Source of the DNA: Cylindrotheca closterium
Taxonomy: Eukaryota; Bacillariophyta; Bacillariophyceae; Bacillariales; Bacillariaceae
Direction: 5' to 3'
NCBI GenBank assembly: GCA_933822405.4
Contig: CAKOGP040001112.1
Span: 651,887-715,886 of the forward strand
DNA length: 64,000 bases
Shown here: positions 18,252-27,894 of the stretch, piece by piece
Position numbering within the stretch: position 1 is the first letter of the stretch
How the letters are laid out: the number at the start of each line of letters is the position of its first letter
The notes under the pieces: generated by a model
What the model was told of the DNA's origin: nothing
Database searches by the model: none
The model's input: only the letters and a program-made list of their open reading frames with translations
Translations under genes and position numbers: made by a program

Positions 18252-19508
18252 TTACATGTTTGCTCCCAATAGGCCAGCTTGGCTACGGAGTAGGTCGTAG
18301 ACAACATTGGCTCGCCGGTTCTCTTGTGGAATTGATTCTTTTCCGCCCGTGTAGGTTGCTTTGCAAGCTTTGCTCAACACAAGAGGCCAAAGCGACTCTA
18401 CATCATCTGCTTCCAAAAGTCTTCTTCCGCCCTTGTTCAAATCCGCAAAGTGAGTAATCCAGCTCGCATACACGCAACCGCTAGAAAGAATCACTTGTTC
18501 TATTGATGTGTTCGAAATCATTGCCATGACAAATTCTTCTCCCCCCCCTTCTGGTTGTAGTCTAAAGCCTTCAATATTGAGATACTTCAGTCCCCTCATT
18601 CTCGCGATCCATGGAGCTATTGACAGGATAAGGTCGTCTTCTTTAGAGGCCAGAAACGAAAGATCCATTCCCGTGATCTTTGTATTCGCGACGGCAACTC
18701 TTCCCAAATAATCCATGTCCTGTGGATCGGCCATTTTTGGCGTGATGCAATACGAACAGCTTCCCTCAGATGACAACTTGTGAAGATTAAAATGATGGTC
18801 GTCAATCAATAGATTCAATCTTTCAATGTTGTTTTGGGGGCTCTCTGCTAACTGTCGCAATCTGACGACCATTTTCTTATCCAGGCAAGGGATTGCCATT
18901 TCCAACTCCTTAATCAGTGTATGCGTCACCAGACCTTTCAACAGCATTAATAGCTGTCGGCTATCCAGCTGGTTCTTTCGCAAAACCAACTTGTTTAGAT
19001 TCGGTATTTTGGGCAACACTTCTGCCAGTACTCTACCAACCCTATTCCCGGATCGGTCAATTTTTTGTGCCAAATTGAATTCCAGATGTTCCAGTGATGG
19101 GCAGTTCTCAAGACCATGTCTTAAAGCATCAGGAAATTGCCTTGAAGCGAGACAGCCGTGTAGGTGTAGTCGTTTGAGAGTGGTTGTGACTTCTAATCCC
19201 TTCCCCAATGCCATGGCAGCTGAATCGTCGAAGGAATCGGGAATGAACGTGTTGACGACAAACTCTCTTATTCTCATCTGTCCAAGAAAGAATGATATTG
19301 CCGCATCCATCTTACCCCTACACGAAAACAGACATATCGTCTCAAACTCGCGAGAGGAGAGATCTTGTAATCGTTCGAGGACCTCGTCAGTAAAGTCCAC
19401 ATAGACGAAACGAAGATTTGAAACCTTGGTATCTTCGTGCACCGTTGACAGGTCGGACAGAGTTTCATCTTGGGTGATCCACATTGGGACCTTTGAAGCC
19501 TTCGTCAT
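18252..19508 (-). CDS. leucine-rich repeat protein
   Basis: A 418-aa soluble protein. Irregular LRRs are visible from ~80 to ~370, for example LKRLHLHGC, LEHLEFNL, LNKLVLRKNQL, IKELEMAI, ITGMDLSFL and LKYLNIEGF, in the ribonuclease-inhibitor/NLR style rather than the plant 24-residue style. There is no signal peptide, membrane segment or partner catalytic domain. Specific function is unknown; proteins of this kind are abundant in stramenopiles and usually act as scaffolds. It converges with PIG-P and diverges from SPT4. Confidence 0.7.
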   Translation of the reverse strand: MTKASKVPMWITQDETLSDLSTVHEDTKVSNLRFVYVDFTDEVLERLQDLSSREFETICLFSCRGKMDAAISFFLGQMRIREFVVNTFIPDSFDDSAAMALGKGLEVTTTLKRLHLHGCLASRQFPDALRHGLENCPSLEHLEFNLAQKIDRSGNRVGRVLAEVLPKIPNLNKLVLRKNQLDSRQLLMLLKGLVTHTLIKELEMAIPCLDKKMVVRLRQLAESPQNNIERLNLLIDDHHFNLHKLSSEGSCSYCITPKMADPQDMDYLGRVAVANTKITGMDLSFLASKEDDLILSIAPWIARMRGLKYLNIEGFRLQPEGGGEEFVMAMISNTSIEQVILSSGCVYASWITHFADLNKGGRRLLEADDVESLWPLVLSKACKATYTGGKESIPQENRRANVVYDLLRSQAGLLGANM

Positions 19509-19842
19509 TTCGTCTACAGTTAAAGATGAAAAAATGGATGAAGGCCCTTGCTAATACTCCTCTGCGTCGATCTATGGTTTCACTGCAAGGGTTTTGTATG
19601 TTTGAATTTTTCGACGCGTTCTAATGCATCACAACAAAAAGAGAAACAAGCTTGTACGGAAAAATAAAAAAGCTTCCCTTCGTCTTGTGGGCGATGAGCG
19701 AGATCGAGCGAGTCGATATTCGAATCAGTCGATTAAAAGTCGAAGTGGCCAAACCTTCAAAACACCGATCATTTCATTTCAACGATTGCGTTGCCGATTG
19801 ACAACACATCCATCTGCTGTTTCATTGAAATATTAATATATA

Positions 19843-20353
19843 ATGAGCGACGAAGAAAGAGACGAAGAAAGCGGAGGCGAAGAGGAGGAAGTCCCTCAAG
19901 TCGTTGCCGATCTGGCGCAAGCCAGCGTTCCAACACAGCTCAAAGGAATTCGATCTTGCAAGCGATGTGGTATTTTGAAGACTCTAGATCAGTTTATGAA
20001 TGAGGGTTGCGAAAACTGTCCCTTTCTGGATATGGTATGTTGTTATACACTTTATATTGATATCGACCTGTGCATGTCGTCAATTTCCGTGATCACGATT
20101 GGAGATCTAATACACTTCGTTTGGTCATTTGCAGATTGACAATCAAGACCAGTGCAATTCCTGCACCACTGCGTTTTTCGAAGGACAAGTAGCAATTATG
20201 GACCCTAGAGAAAGCTGGGCGGCCAAATGGATCCGCGCCGACAATTATCTGCCAGGAGTTTATGCTATCTCGGTTATTGGAAACTTTGACAAGGAAATGG
20301 AAGATGATTTGGAGTCACGGGGAATTCGCTGGCGCTGCAGGCCGCCTACCTAA
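19843..20353 (+). CDS. SPT4: transcription elongation factor SPT4
   Basis: Two exons, 19843-20034 and 20135-20353, with a GT-AG intron in phase 0, giving 136 aa. After an acidic N-terminus the SPT4 fold is clear: the zinc finger CKRCGILKTLDQF...GCENC, then CNSCTTAFFEGQVAIMDP, then ESWAAKWIRADNYLPGVYAI and a final ESRGIRWRCR. Spt4 pairs with the NGN domain of Spt5 to form the DSIF-type processivity clamp on RNA polymerase II. The acidic extension of ~35 residues is longer than in yeast. All four cysteines of the finger are present. Confidence 0.95.
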
Positions 20354-20638
20354 CTCTTCTCCGATACAATGGCAGGTCTCAATAAGTGATAGTAGGCTTG
20401 GGTTTGGGAATAATAATAAAAGTTGTTGGGACATGAAACGCACTAAGGGTTGTCATCAGACACGTTTTTAAAAAGGGTGGTCCTCATGATGATTCATTGC
20501 GATGCTGAATCAATCTCTTCTCGTAATCCAGCTCTAGAAGCAAACAGTATTAACAAGATGATTTATAGCAAATCAACAAAATCTATAGTAGTTTCATTAT
20601 CCGTTATTGCAATACATGTCTAGTCCTAGTGACAAGGT

Positions 20639-21493
20639 TTATTGCTTGAAATAATTCTCCAGGTCGGGGATTCCGCAACTGTCTTGAAGGTAACCAGACA
20701 CCATCAGCTGTCCCCATGCTTGACTGAGTGCGGGACCGCCACGATTTTGACAGAGCTTGGTCTTCTTGACCAATTCATTGTACTTTCTGTAACTTCTTCC
20801 GTATTGGTCTCTTTGGTCGGGACCAGCGGGAGGGACCGGTTTCATTTCAGAAAGTCCAGTGACTCCATTCAGAAGAACCAAGAATTGATTGTACGCAAGG
20901 CGACCGTCTTCCCATCCTTTTAGGGCATTATCAATACTCGAACGAGGAACTTCTACTGGTAAATCCTTTCGGTAACCACCAGTGGCCTTGCTAATCTGTT
21001 GCATGGCAGCTTCAAACTTGAATTGGGCTTCTCTCATTTCGTCCGAAACATCTGGTGGCATACTAAGCAAGACAATTCTCATGGGATTCACAAAGTCACG
21101 CTCAATTCTGGAAGGTTGACCTTGTCCACCACGGGCATTATTGGACGCGAATAACTGACCAATGTTGCCCCACTCGTCCAGATTGCCAACCTTTTCTTGG
21201 AGCTCGAAAATGTAGTAATCCGCTGCGAGTTGGAGAGGAATGCGGTATTGGTAGTAAGATTTGGCAGCATCTGGGGGAAGATCGTCAAACGCAGCAGCTG
21301 GAGTCGCAAAGGCTGGTTCAGCGCCCCAAAAGGCAGCGCTTTGAGAAGCCACTAGAGCAGCTGGCACGACCGTCAGCAGATTTCGTCGTCCTGTATCCAA
21401 ACTTTCTACGTTGTGTCTCTCATTTTTCATGGAAAAACCAAGAGCGTCATGCGACAGCAAAGCCATTGTTGTGATAGCAAAAGAAACTTTCAT
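20639..21493 (-). CDS. thylakoid-lumen protein of unknown function, TAT-type targeting
   Basis: A 284-aa protein with layered targeting: a signal peptide (MKVSFAITTMALLSHDALGF, Phe at the likely cleavage site), a transit-peptide region, then GRRNLL followed by a hydrophobic stretch ending AFA before TPAAAF, which looks like a twin-arginine lumenal signal. The mature ~210-residue part is mostly helical and soluble (SYYQYRIPLQLAADYYIFEL; MREAQFKFEAAMQQISKATG). This is what is expected of a photosystem II extrinsic or other lumenal protein, and it vaguely recalls PsbQ-like four-helix proteins, but I do not recognise the family. Location is inferred with fair confidence, function is not. Confidence 0.65.
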   Translation of the reverse strand: MKVSFAITTMALLSHDALGFSMKNERHNVESLDTGRRNLLTVVPAALVASQSAAFWGAEPAFATPAAAFDDLPPDAAKSYYQYRIPLQLAADYYIFELQEKVGNLDEWGNIGQLFASNNARGGQGQPSRIERDFVNPMRIVLLSMPPDVSDEMREAQFKFEAAMQQISKATGGYRKDLPVEVPRSSIDNALKGWEDGRLAYNQFLVLLNGVTGLSEMKPVPPAGPDQRDQYGRSYRKYNELVKKTKLCQNRGGPALSQAWGQLMVSGYLQDSCGIPDLENYFKQ

Positions 21494-21753
21494 GGTTGTA
21501 TATGATTGAATCGTAAGCTTACGTTTCTATTGTGTCTGTAGCGGTGTCAAGATAAGAATGAAAAGCAGATGCAAGAGATCCAAACCACGTGTTGAGTTTA
21601 AAAGTATGGGGAGGGGACGGTTTCCTCCAATTGGTGAAAATATGAAGATTATTCCCCCAAATCGAACAAGAAATTGTCAAGTGGAACATCAAAGATTGAT
21701 TCATTCATTCATTCATTTCCATTGCAATCCTTAGGTTGCCAAGAAATACCGCA

Positions 21754-23484
21754 ATGAAGCTTACGTTGCTCCTATGGTGTGCAGTATTGCTTCTGCAACA
21801 ACCATTCTGTGCAAGAGCGAGCGACATTGAAAGTGAAAATTCCCATAACAGTAGCCAAATCGACGATGCTGACGTATCACCCATTGAGATGAACCCTGAT
21901 TTTGAAGAATATTATGGATCCGAAGACAGCGATAGCGATAGCGATAGCGATAGCGATAGCGATAGTGATCTATCAGATGATGAGGCTGACTCTAAACTGA
22001 ATCCAAAGAAACTCGCCAAGTCGTCCATCAGTGCAGCCTTGAAGAAGAAAAAGACGCAAATAGCAAAGAAACGGACCATTATTACATTGGCTTTGGCTGT
22101 CTTTGCCTTTCGCCGGGAAATTTTATACTCAATTCTTCATTTCCTAAACAAGCTTTTCGTCAATCCAAGAACTGGAAAATTGAATCTGAGTCTAACGCAA
22201 ATATTGAAGCTCGTCTTGTTCATCGACCTAATGAGGAAACTCCAAAACACAAGTGGGATGAGAAACGGCAGTTGGATGAACAATTCCACCAACACGAATT
22301 CTAAGCATGCAATCGAAATGCTAGGGTTAATGAACCCACTTTTTGGGATCCTAGTAAAGAGCTTGATAACGCCCAACCCTGCCTACATTCCATCGCTGTA
22401 TCAACACTACACCTTTGAAAGAGTGAACGAACGACATCTAAAAGATGGACTGGCTCTTCACAAGGCAATTCATTCAACCCATGATGAATTCAAGTGGCCA
22501 TCTTCTCAATCTCAAGTATACGAAAATATTGAAAGACCAATAATAAAGATGCCGGACGGCAAAAAATCGAACGAAACGGCCATCATCTTGGATCTGACAA
22601 AGTTGGGCCCTAGTCCATCCGAAGACATTCGAGATAAGGTTTCCTTTGTGCTAAGTCAATATCGTCACGCCGCAATGATAACAAAAGACAATATTTCAAC
22701 CGGTATTGAAATTGTCGTGATCCTCGAATCGCCTGGGGGAAGTGCTGTTGATTTCGGGTTGGCAGCACAGCAGCTTCTACGTTTGAGAAATGAGCCAGGA
22801 GTTCTTCTTACAATTTGCGTCGACCGCGTGGCTGCTTCTGGTGGTTACATGCTTGCATGCACCGCTAGTCCAGGACGATTGTTTGCTGCTCCCTTTAGCG
22901 TTGTCGGATCCATTGGAGTTATTGGGCAAATAATCAACATTAATGAACTCCTGGAACGATCGGGTGTATCACCAATAGTCTTTCGGGGAGGAAAGAATAA
23001 GGCCCCACTCGGTCTGATTGGAAAGGTTACCAAACACTCTATAGCCAAGACTCAATCAATGGTCGATGACACGCATAGGGCTTTCAAGCAGCATGTCGTT
23101 GACTCAAGGCCAATACTCAAAGAGAGGATTGAAAACGTTGGGACTGGCGATGTCTGGCTCGGATCGGATGCTATTACGCTCGATTTAATCGACCGCATCA
23201 CCACTAGCGACGAATATATCTCAGAGAAAGTATCAAATGGAGTGAGAGTCTTGAAAATGATCAAGTGTCCTCCTCGTAGCTTGTTATTTGGGAGGCAACT
23301 ACCCCCCGGGGCGACAAGTATGCAAGCCGGCTCAATCAGCGCCTTGGTGCAAGGTTTTCTCGCCTTTGTGAAGAACACCGTTGCCATGAATCAAGACCCA
23401 AGGATATTATTTCGAGAGGGAATGGATTCGGAAAAACTTCCTATTGCTGCATCAACTATGGACACACCAAAAATGAAGCTTTGA
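21754..23484 (+). CDS. SohB/SppA-like signal peptide peptidase (peptidase S49)
   Basis: A 576-aa protein from the ATG at 21754, which begins a clear signal peptide (KLTLLLWCAVLLLQQPFCARA). An acidic Asp-Ser repeat follows, then Lys-rich sequence and a membrane segment near 110-135. The S49 domain spans ~275-510: ILESPGGSA, the serine nucleophile S362 in VAASGGYMLA, GSIGVIGQI, and the lysine base candidate K416 in FRGGKNKAPL. S49 enzymes use a Ser-Lys dyad to cut membrane-embedded signal peptides. Single-domain SohB architecture, not tandem SppA. The compartment (ER, plastid or thylakoid) is not certain. Confidence 0.85.
   Translation: MKLTLLLWCAVLLLQQPFCARASDIESENSHNSSQIDDADVSPIEMNPDFEEYYGSEDSDSDSDSDSDSDSDLSDDEADSKLNPKKLAKSSISAALKKKKTQIAKKRTIITLALAVFAFRREILYSILHFLNKLFVNPRTGKLNLSLTQILKLVLFIDLMRKLQNTSGMRNGSWMNNSTNTNSKHAIEMLGLMNPLFGILVKSLITPNPAYIPSLYQHYTFERVNERHLKDGLALHKAIHSTHDEFKWPSSQSQVYENIERPIIKMPDGKKSNETAIILDLTKLGPSPSEDIRDKVSFVLSQYRHAAMITKDNISTGIEIVVILESPGGSAVDFGLAAQQLLRLRNEPGVLLTICVDRVAASGGYMLACTASPGRLFAAPFSVVGSIGVIGQIININELLERSGVSPIVFRGGKNKAPLGLIGKVTKHSIAKTQSMVDDTHRAFKQHVVDSRPILKERIENVGTGDVWLGSDAITLDLIDRITTSDEYISEKVSNGVRVLKMIKCPPRSLLFGRQLPPGATSMQAGSISALVQGFLAFVKNTVAMNQDPRILFREGMDSEKLPIAASTMDTPKMKL
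21931..21966 (+). repeat. coding hexanucleotide microsatellite (GATAGC)n
   Basis: Five perfect GATAGC units and one GATAGT encode alternating Asp-Ser in the lumenal/acidic region of the S49 peptidase. Being hexameric, it can change length without shifting frame. Confidence 0.9.
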
Positions 23485-23572
23485 TAGAACTACCAGGTCC
23501 TGTATGGGTTTCTAAACTAAATTTTGGTTATTCTACGGCGAGACATATGATGAAATGCTAAATACCATATTC

Positions 23573-24340
23573 TTACGAGCTAGCCTTAGCAATAGCATCC
23601 ACAACCTTTGAATATTTGGATCCTTTCACGACCGCATAGTTGTTTTGTCGTTCCCGAAGCATCGGGAGGGATCCGGTAGGCTTCCCGCGTGCAAGCTCTT
23701 CACCGTCGTCGTCCACCAAAACAAATGTATCAAATAACGCATTCGGGACCCATACGAGTTTGAATGCTATTCTTGATCGGAATTGAACATGAGCGACGTC
23801 TTGCGGTGGGTCTCTGTTGCAACCCAATATGCAGGTGCTCCAGGAGCCTCCAGGTCCAAGCTCAGGGAGAGATGCGACACGAATACCATTTCCCAACCGA
23901 TTACCAATAGCAATTCCCTTCACACTTCCATCATTTTCATTGTCAGATGTTTCGTCAGCCATGCAAGTAAGATCGACGTGATTGAAATCATTGAACGAAT
24001 GACCTGTATATCCCTGTCCCGGGATTGCGTCGGGAAGATCCTTTAGGCCTCCAGCCCAAAGAATACGTCTTCGGACATTGTCCCAGTCGCCATTTAAATC
24101 TTCAGTTGTTAATTCCTTCACTCTAGATCGAGCATTCATCATCCGCTCGACAGCGGTTCCGGGATATTCGGGATCGAATTTAGCTGACATATTTGAAGTT
24201 GTGGCAATGTTTCTGATTCCTCCGAATGCGGATACAACAAATGCGGTCTCGTTCGCCGAAGCTCGTGCTAACGATGAAGAAACTGCCAACGAAACTAAAA
24301 GTGGGAATCGTGCAGCTTGGATAGGGCGAGTCCACGACAT
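23573..24340 (-). CDS. secreted or membrane-anchored protein of unknown function
   Basis: A 255-aa protein from the ATG at 24340; the frame extends to 24367 only through a GTG. Residues ~11-30 (ARFPLLVSLAVSSSLARASA) are a signal peptide or anchor. The body is well-ordered globular sequence with WDNVRRRILWAGGLKDLPD, then GYTGHSFNDFNHVDLTCM and LGPGGSWSTCILGCNRDPP, and several cysteines. I do not recognise the family; it reads as a conserved protein rather than a chance frame. It converges with the S49 peptidase (88 bp between stops) and diverges from the cyclin-F-like gene. Confidence 0.6.
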   Translation of the reverse strand: MSWTRPIQAARFPLLVSLAVSSSLARASANETAFVVSAFGGIRNIATTSNMSAKFDPEYPGTAVERMMNARSRVKELTTEDLNGDWDNVRRRILWAGGLKDLPDAIPGQGYTGHSFNDFNHVDLTCMADETSDNENDGSVKGIAIGNRLGNGIRVASLPELGPGGSWSTCILGCNRDPPQDVAHVQFRSRIAFKLVWVPNALFDTFVLVDDDGEELARGKPTGSLPMLRERQNNYAVVKGSKYSKVVDAIAKASS

Positions 24341-24647
24341 GTTTCTTTCGAAATATGACCTTAGCACAAAGGCGTTGTCGATCTTTTATCGAAACACCGA
24401 CCAAACATGATGAGTCATTTGAGTCTAACTATGTACTTTGTTCGACCCGTTGGATCCTACAGTACAGTACCTACAACTTTTGAATTTGAAACCACTTTTA
24501 TTTGACTTGAATTCAATCGGAACATACCGGACGACCATCTCAACGGTTCTATCCCATTAAGATTTAAAATCTGGGATTCAACGCGAACCAATTCATCACA
24601 CAATACAGTGTTACAACTATTAAACTCTCCCCCATCCTATTAACAAC
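24341..24647. promoter_or_regulatory. divergent promoter region
   Basis: 307 bp between divergent start codons. It contains the short element TACAGTACAGTACC near 24458; nothing else is supported. Confidence 0.4.
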
Positions 24648-26159
24648 ATGAAGAGACAGCTTTGTATTACATCTGAACTGCCAGAGCCACGAAGACGGAA
24701 GCGTTCCGCTAGAATGCATCCAGCATCCGTGGTAGACATTTCTTCTCTTTCACCAGATGTTTTACATACAATTCTTTCGTTTCTAGTTTCAGAGAGTGGA
24801 TGCGTCGATTGTGAATCACTCAAGTCCGCTTCTCTGGTATGCAAGAAATGGAGAGAAGTGTCATTATCACGATCCTTGTGGTCGATTCCGACAAATCTTC
24901 AGGGAAATGGGGTGCATAAAAAGGATTCCATTAATATTTCTTTATCGATATGGGATTCCTCTCCCTATGATGGCAGAATAGGTGGTCAAAGCTTGATGGG
25001 TTTCATCAAGATCTGTCACCTTGAGTCATCGAAGGAAAGTGACGCTACACGATTTCTCGCGAAGGAAAAGGCAACGGGGAAAGATTGCATCTTGTCAATT
25101 GCCAAGTCAAAACAAAAATCAAGCAACATGATAAAAGAGGTATTTCGTGGGCACCAAGTGGAACAACGTCACTTCCTTTGTCCGCACTTGGAATCCTTCG
25201 ACCGAAATGTGCCAAGAGGAATTCGACTTTTGAATGACAGAGTGGTCCGTTGGTACGAAAACAACACTGTTCATCCAGTGACCCCTCCTGCCACCTCGAA
25301 TCCTCGTTGCGATGCTGACTTTCAGCGCAATGATGATAGTCCCATGTCTCAAATGTTCAAGCTCCAAAGTACTATGGGGGAGCAGAATCCCTCAAGACAA
25401 CGTCTAAGATCGGATTCGTGGGCAATGATCGTTGACTGGATCGCTGAAGTAGCAGAATGTTTTGATCTTGATGATGAAACCATTTTTCGAACCATGGATC
25501 TTGTGGATCGTGTGGTCACCGCAAGCAAGTACACCATGAAAAAGCAGTATTATCAGCTAGTTGCTGCGGCATGCTTGCAGATTGCTTCAAAATGTAGTAG
25601 CAAAGAAATCAGCGGCTCAAATATTTGCATGTGCTCCGACAACTCGTTTACCGTCGCAGTTTTGGCCAGAACTGAAGAGTACGTTCTGACCAAACTGGGA
25701 TGGAAGCTCGCGTTCCCAAGTTCACTGGACTTTTTGAATCAGCTACGAGTCATCCTTGATCTAGACAAGGACAGCAGAATGTTTCAGGTGATGCGATACG
25801 TTTCAGAGTTGGCATTGCAGACAAAGCTGTATGTTCACTTTGAGCCGTCCATGGTTGCTGCCACCGCTGTGGTTCTTTCCAACTACAGTCTAGACAACCA
25901 AGAGCTATGGTCAGACGAATTGGAAGGGCATACCACATATTCTTTGGAGGATCTTGCAGAGTGCACAATTGCAATGTCAAGACTCTTGCAGGATGTTCGT
26001 CACCGATACCCGAACTTGATCATTATTGATCAACGATACCGAAAAGCATCGAGAGGATGCGTGGCTGAAATATCAATTCCAATCATTCCATCATTTGCTT
26101 CCTTGGTTTCGTATCAACAAACTAGATCTCGACAGAACCCTGATGCAGTATCTCCTTGA
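24648..26159 (+). CDS. F-box plus cyclin-domain protein (cyclin-F-like)
   Basis: A single-exon, 503-aa protein. Residues ~33-82 are an F-box (SSLSPDVLHTILSFLV ... ASLVCKKWREVSLSRSLW). Residues ~235-355 are a cyclin box with RLRSDSWAMIVDWIAEVAE, equivalent to the MRAILVDWL motif, and YYQLVAAACLQIASK; a second cyclin fold follows to ~480. This F-box then cyclin order is that of animal cyclin F, an SCF substrate receptor that does not activate a CDK. The middle (~85-200) is vaguely kinase N-lobe-like (GFIKICHLESS...AKEKATGKDCILSIAK), but that resemblance is weak. Function in ubiquitin-mediated cell-cycle control is inferred. Confidence 0.8.
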   Translation: MKRQLCITSELPEPRRRKRSARMHPASVVDISSLSPDVLHTILSFLVSESGCVDCESLKSASLVCKKWREVSLSRSLWSIPTNLQGNGVHKKDSINISLSIWDSSPYDGRIGGQSLMGFIKICHLESSKESDATRFLAKEKATGKDCILSIAKSKQKSSNMIKEVFRGHQVEQRHFLCPHLESFDRNVPRGIRLLNDRVVRWYENNTVHPVTPPATSNPRCDADFQRNDDSPMSQMFKLQSTMGEQNPSRQRLRSDSWAMIVDWIAEVAECFDLDDETIFRTMDLVDRVVTASKYTMKKQYYQLVAAACLQIASKCSSKEISGSNICMCSDNSFTVAVLARTEEYVLTKLGWKLAFPSSLDFLNQLRVILDLDKDSRMFQVMRYVSELALQTKLYVHFEPSMVAATAVVLSNYSLDNQELWSDELEGHTTYSLEDLAECTIAMSRLLQDVRHRYPNLIIIDQRYRKASRGCVAEISIPIIPSFASLVSYQQTRSRQNPDAVSP

Positions 26160-26312
26160 AACAATAAATAGTTTTAAATTTTAAAATGAACTACAGTATA
26201 TGACAGAGTAATGCAACATTACAACAACGAATTTACAATTATACTCTTAGAGGCACTGAAGACAGAGAACTTGCAACCGAACTACTAGGACTGCTGCTAT
26301 CCCCATTCATTC

Positions 26313-27353
26313 TCACAATGCTTCTGCAGCTGTCTTTAGATTCACACCAATTGCCGCCATGTCCTTTTGAAATATTTCTCCCGATTCTTCAAATCCTGGT
26401 ACTGACGAAGCACAATCCGTCAATAGGGTAATATTTCCATACTTTTCCTTGGGCCATCGTTCCACAATCGAACGTAACGTATAATTCACACAATGACTCA
26501 TGGCCTGTCCACATACTAGTAAATGATCAGACTCTTCCAAACGCTTTTGCAAGGATTCATTGAAGGAAGTTCCTTTTGTGACTGGGACCTCTGCCTCCAA
26601 TGCCGAATACGACTCTGTAATCAAGTTTTGGCCCTTCAAGATCTGCACCAATGTGAATTGTGTCAGCACGATCGCAATTAGAATCAAGTCAGTCAGTCAG
26701 TTAGTCAGCAGTTATCGGCATACTATCAACGATTGTTCCTTTCACAGATAGATGGATATATAGTTTGATTGATTGATTGATTGATCGATTGATTGACTTA
26801 CATATTCGACACTACCACCAGTCGTCATGGACCATTCATCAATGGCTTTCATAATGGGATCTACCATGCAATGTCCCTCCTTGCCCACCAAACAATGTTC
26901 GGGCCAAATGCACAATTGGAATTTTCCCTTTTCTTCCAGTCGCTTGGTATATTCAATGGAATACTTGAGCAAGTCAATTTTACCATCAGCGTCCACCACT
27001 TTGTCAAGTCCATGAAACACACTGCCGTCTATTTGATCGTCTCCCAAGTCCAAATTGAGAGTGGACCGAGGTTTCCATTTGCCATCCACAATTTCTTGCG
27101 ACGAAATAAGGGTGAAGGGCGTTGGTTGCGTTTTTCCATCCGCACCAGAAACCCAAAACCCAGGATGTGCAATGTGCAATTTCAAGTGGGAATCCATGGT
27201 GGCCACAATGCGGGTAATTTGGGAGCCGTGGGTTTCAATCAGTTTGGCAATCTTGTCGGCGTCGTCGTTGGCAGCGGGAATGGCCAAGCTGCCGCCGGGA
27301 TGAAAGTCTTTTTGAACGTCTACGAGGAGAAGCGTGGTTATCTTATCGGTCAT
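26313..27353 (-). CDS. nicotinamidase (isochorismatase-like hydrolase)
   Basis: Two exons, 27353-26802 and 26642-26313, with a 159-bp GT-AG intron in phase 0, giving 293 aa. Active-site features of PncA-type nicotinamidases are present: D12 in LLLVDVQKDFHPGGSLA, the metal-site pattern D54-x-H56-x3-H60, and the nucleophile C235 in VCGQAMSHCVNYT. The enzyme deamidates nicotinamide to nicotinate for NAD salvage. At 293 aa it is longer than bacterial PncA (~190-220), closer to larger eukaryotic forms, with an extra stretch around 70-150. No signal peptide, so probably cytosolic or peroxisomal. Confidence 0.87.
26766..26797. repeat. TTGA/GATT tetranucleotide microsatellite inside intron
   Basis: Seven to eight tandem GATT-type units with one interruption (GATC) lie next to the donor of the nicotinamidase intron. 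The other end of the same intron has a short CAGT repeat near 26690-26708. Confidence 0.85.
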
Positions 27354-27894
27354 CTTGCTGTTGTTGGCTGGAGGTACTGTAATTAATGGTATGCGTTTGT
27401 GCTAAGAAAGAACCTTTGATTTTGTACCAAGAAGCGTGATGGGACGATTTCACTGTTCTCATTGTGAACGAATGGATCTTTCGCCTTTTGATTTTTGGAC
27501 TCCATCCGGGTTCTTTCTTCTGTGGTCAGACAAACAGACCTCCGATCAGAGCGCCGGTCTGACTGCATCTGACTCATGACATCAACATGGAAACTCGAAC
27601 TCAAAAACAAAGAATCTTCAATAAAAATCTCGTCTTCCGGTCTGTCATCCACGTACGTGGTCATCCGGTACTTCTTCTCAAATTGAATTCTACCTAGCTA
27701 GAGCGCGGGTGTCAACATCACTTGTGAATACGGGAGGAAGGCACAAAAGTGGCACCACCTTGCATCCAGTCTTACGACCAAAAGGAACGTGTCCTCTGCT
27801 GACCTACAACACACCACAAGTACATCCACAAACCTCACAAGCTATCTAAAAATCCAGAGCTGAGGCACTAAGAACCACAAATACAATCGCCATC
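27354..27894. promoter_or_regulatory. divergent promoter region, nicotinamidase / ABC1 kinase
   Basis: 541 bp between divergent starts. A 93-aa open frame on the minus strand (27383-27664) has no recognisable domain and probably is not a gene. Confidence 0.45.

Noticed and set aside
24910..25260. Kinase N-lobe-like stretch in the middle of the cyclin-F-like protein
   Set aside because: Only a loose resemblance to a glycine-loop/VAIK region; no HRD or DFG follows, so a kinase domain is not claimed.
26766..26797. GATT repeats considered as a possible CRISPR or satellite array
   Set aside because: A simple intronic microsatellite; no spacers, and the window is eukaryotic.
27383..27664. 93-aa minus-strand frame between nicotinamidase and ABC1 kinase
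   Set aside because: No recognisable feature; lies in a divergent promoter region.
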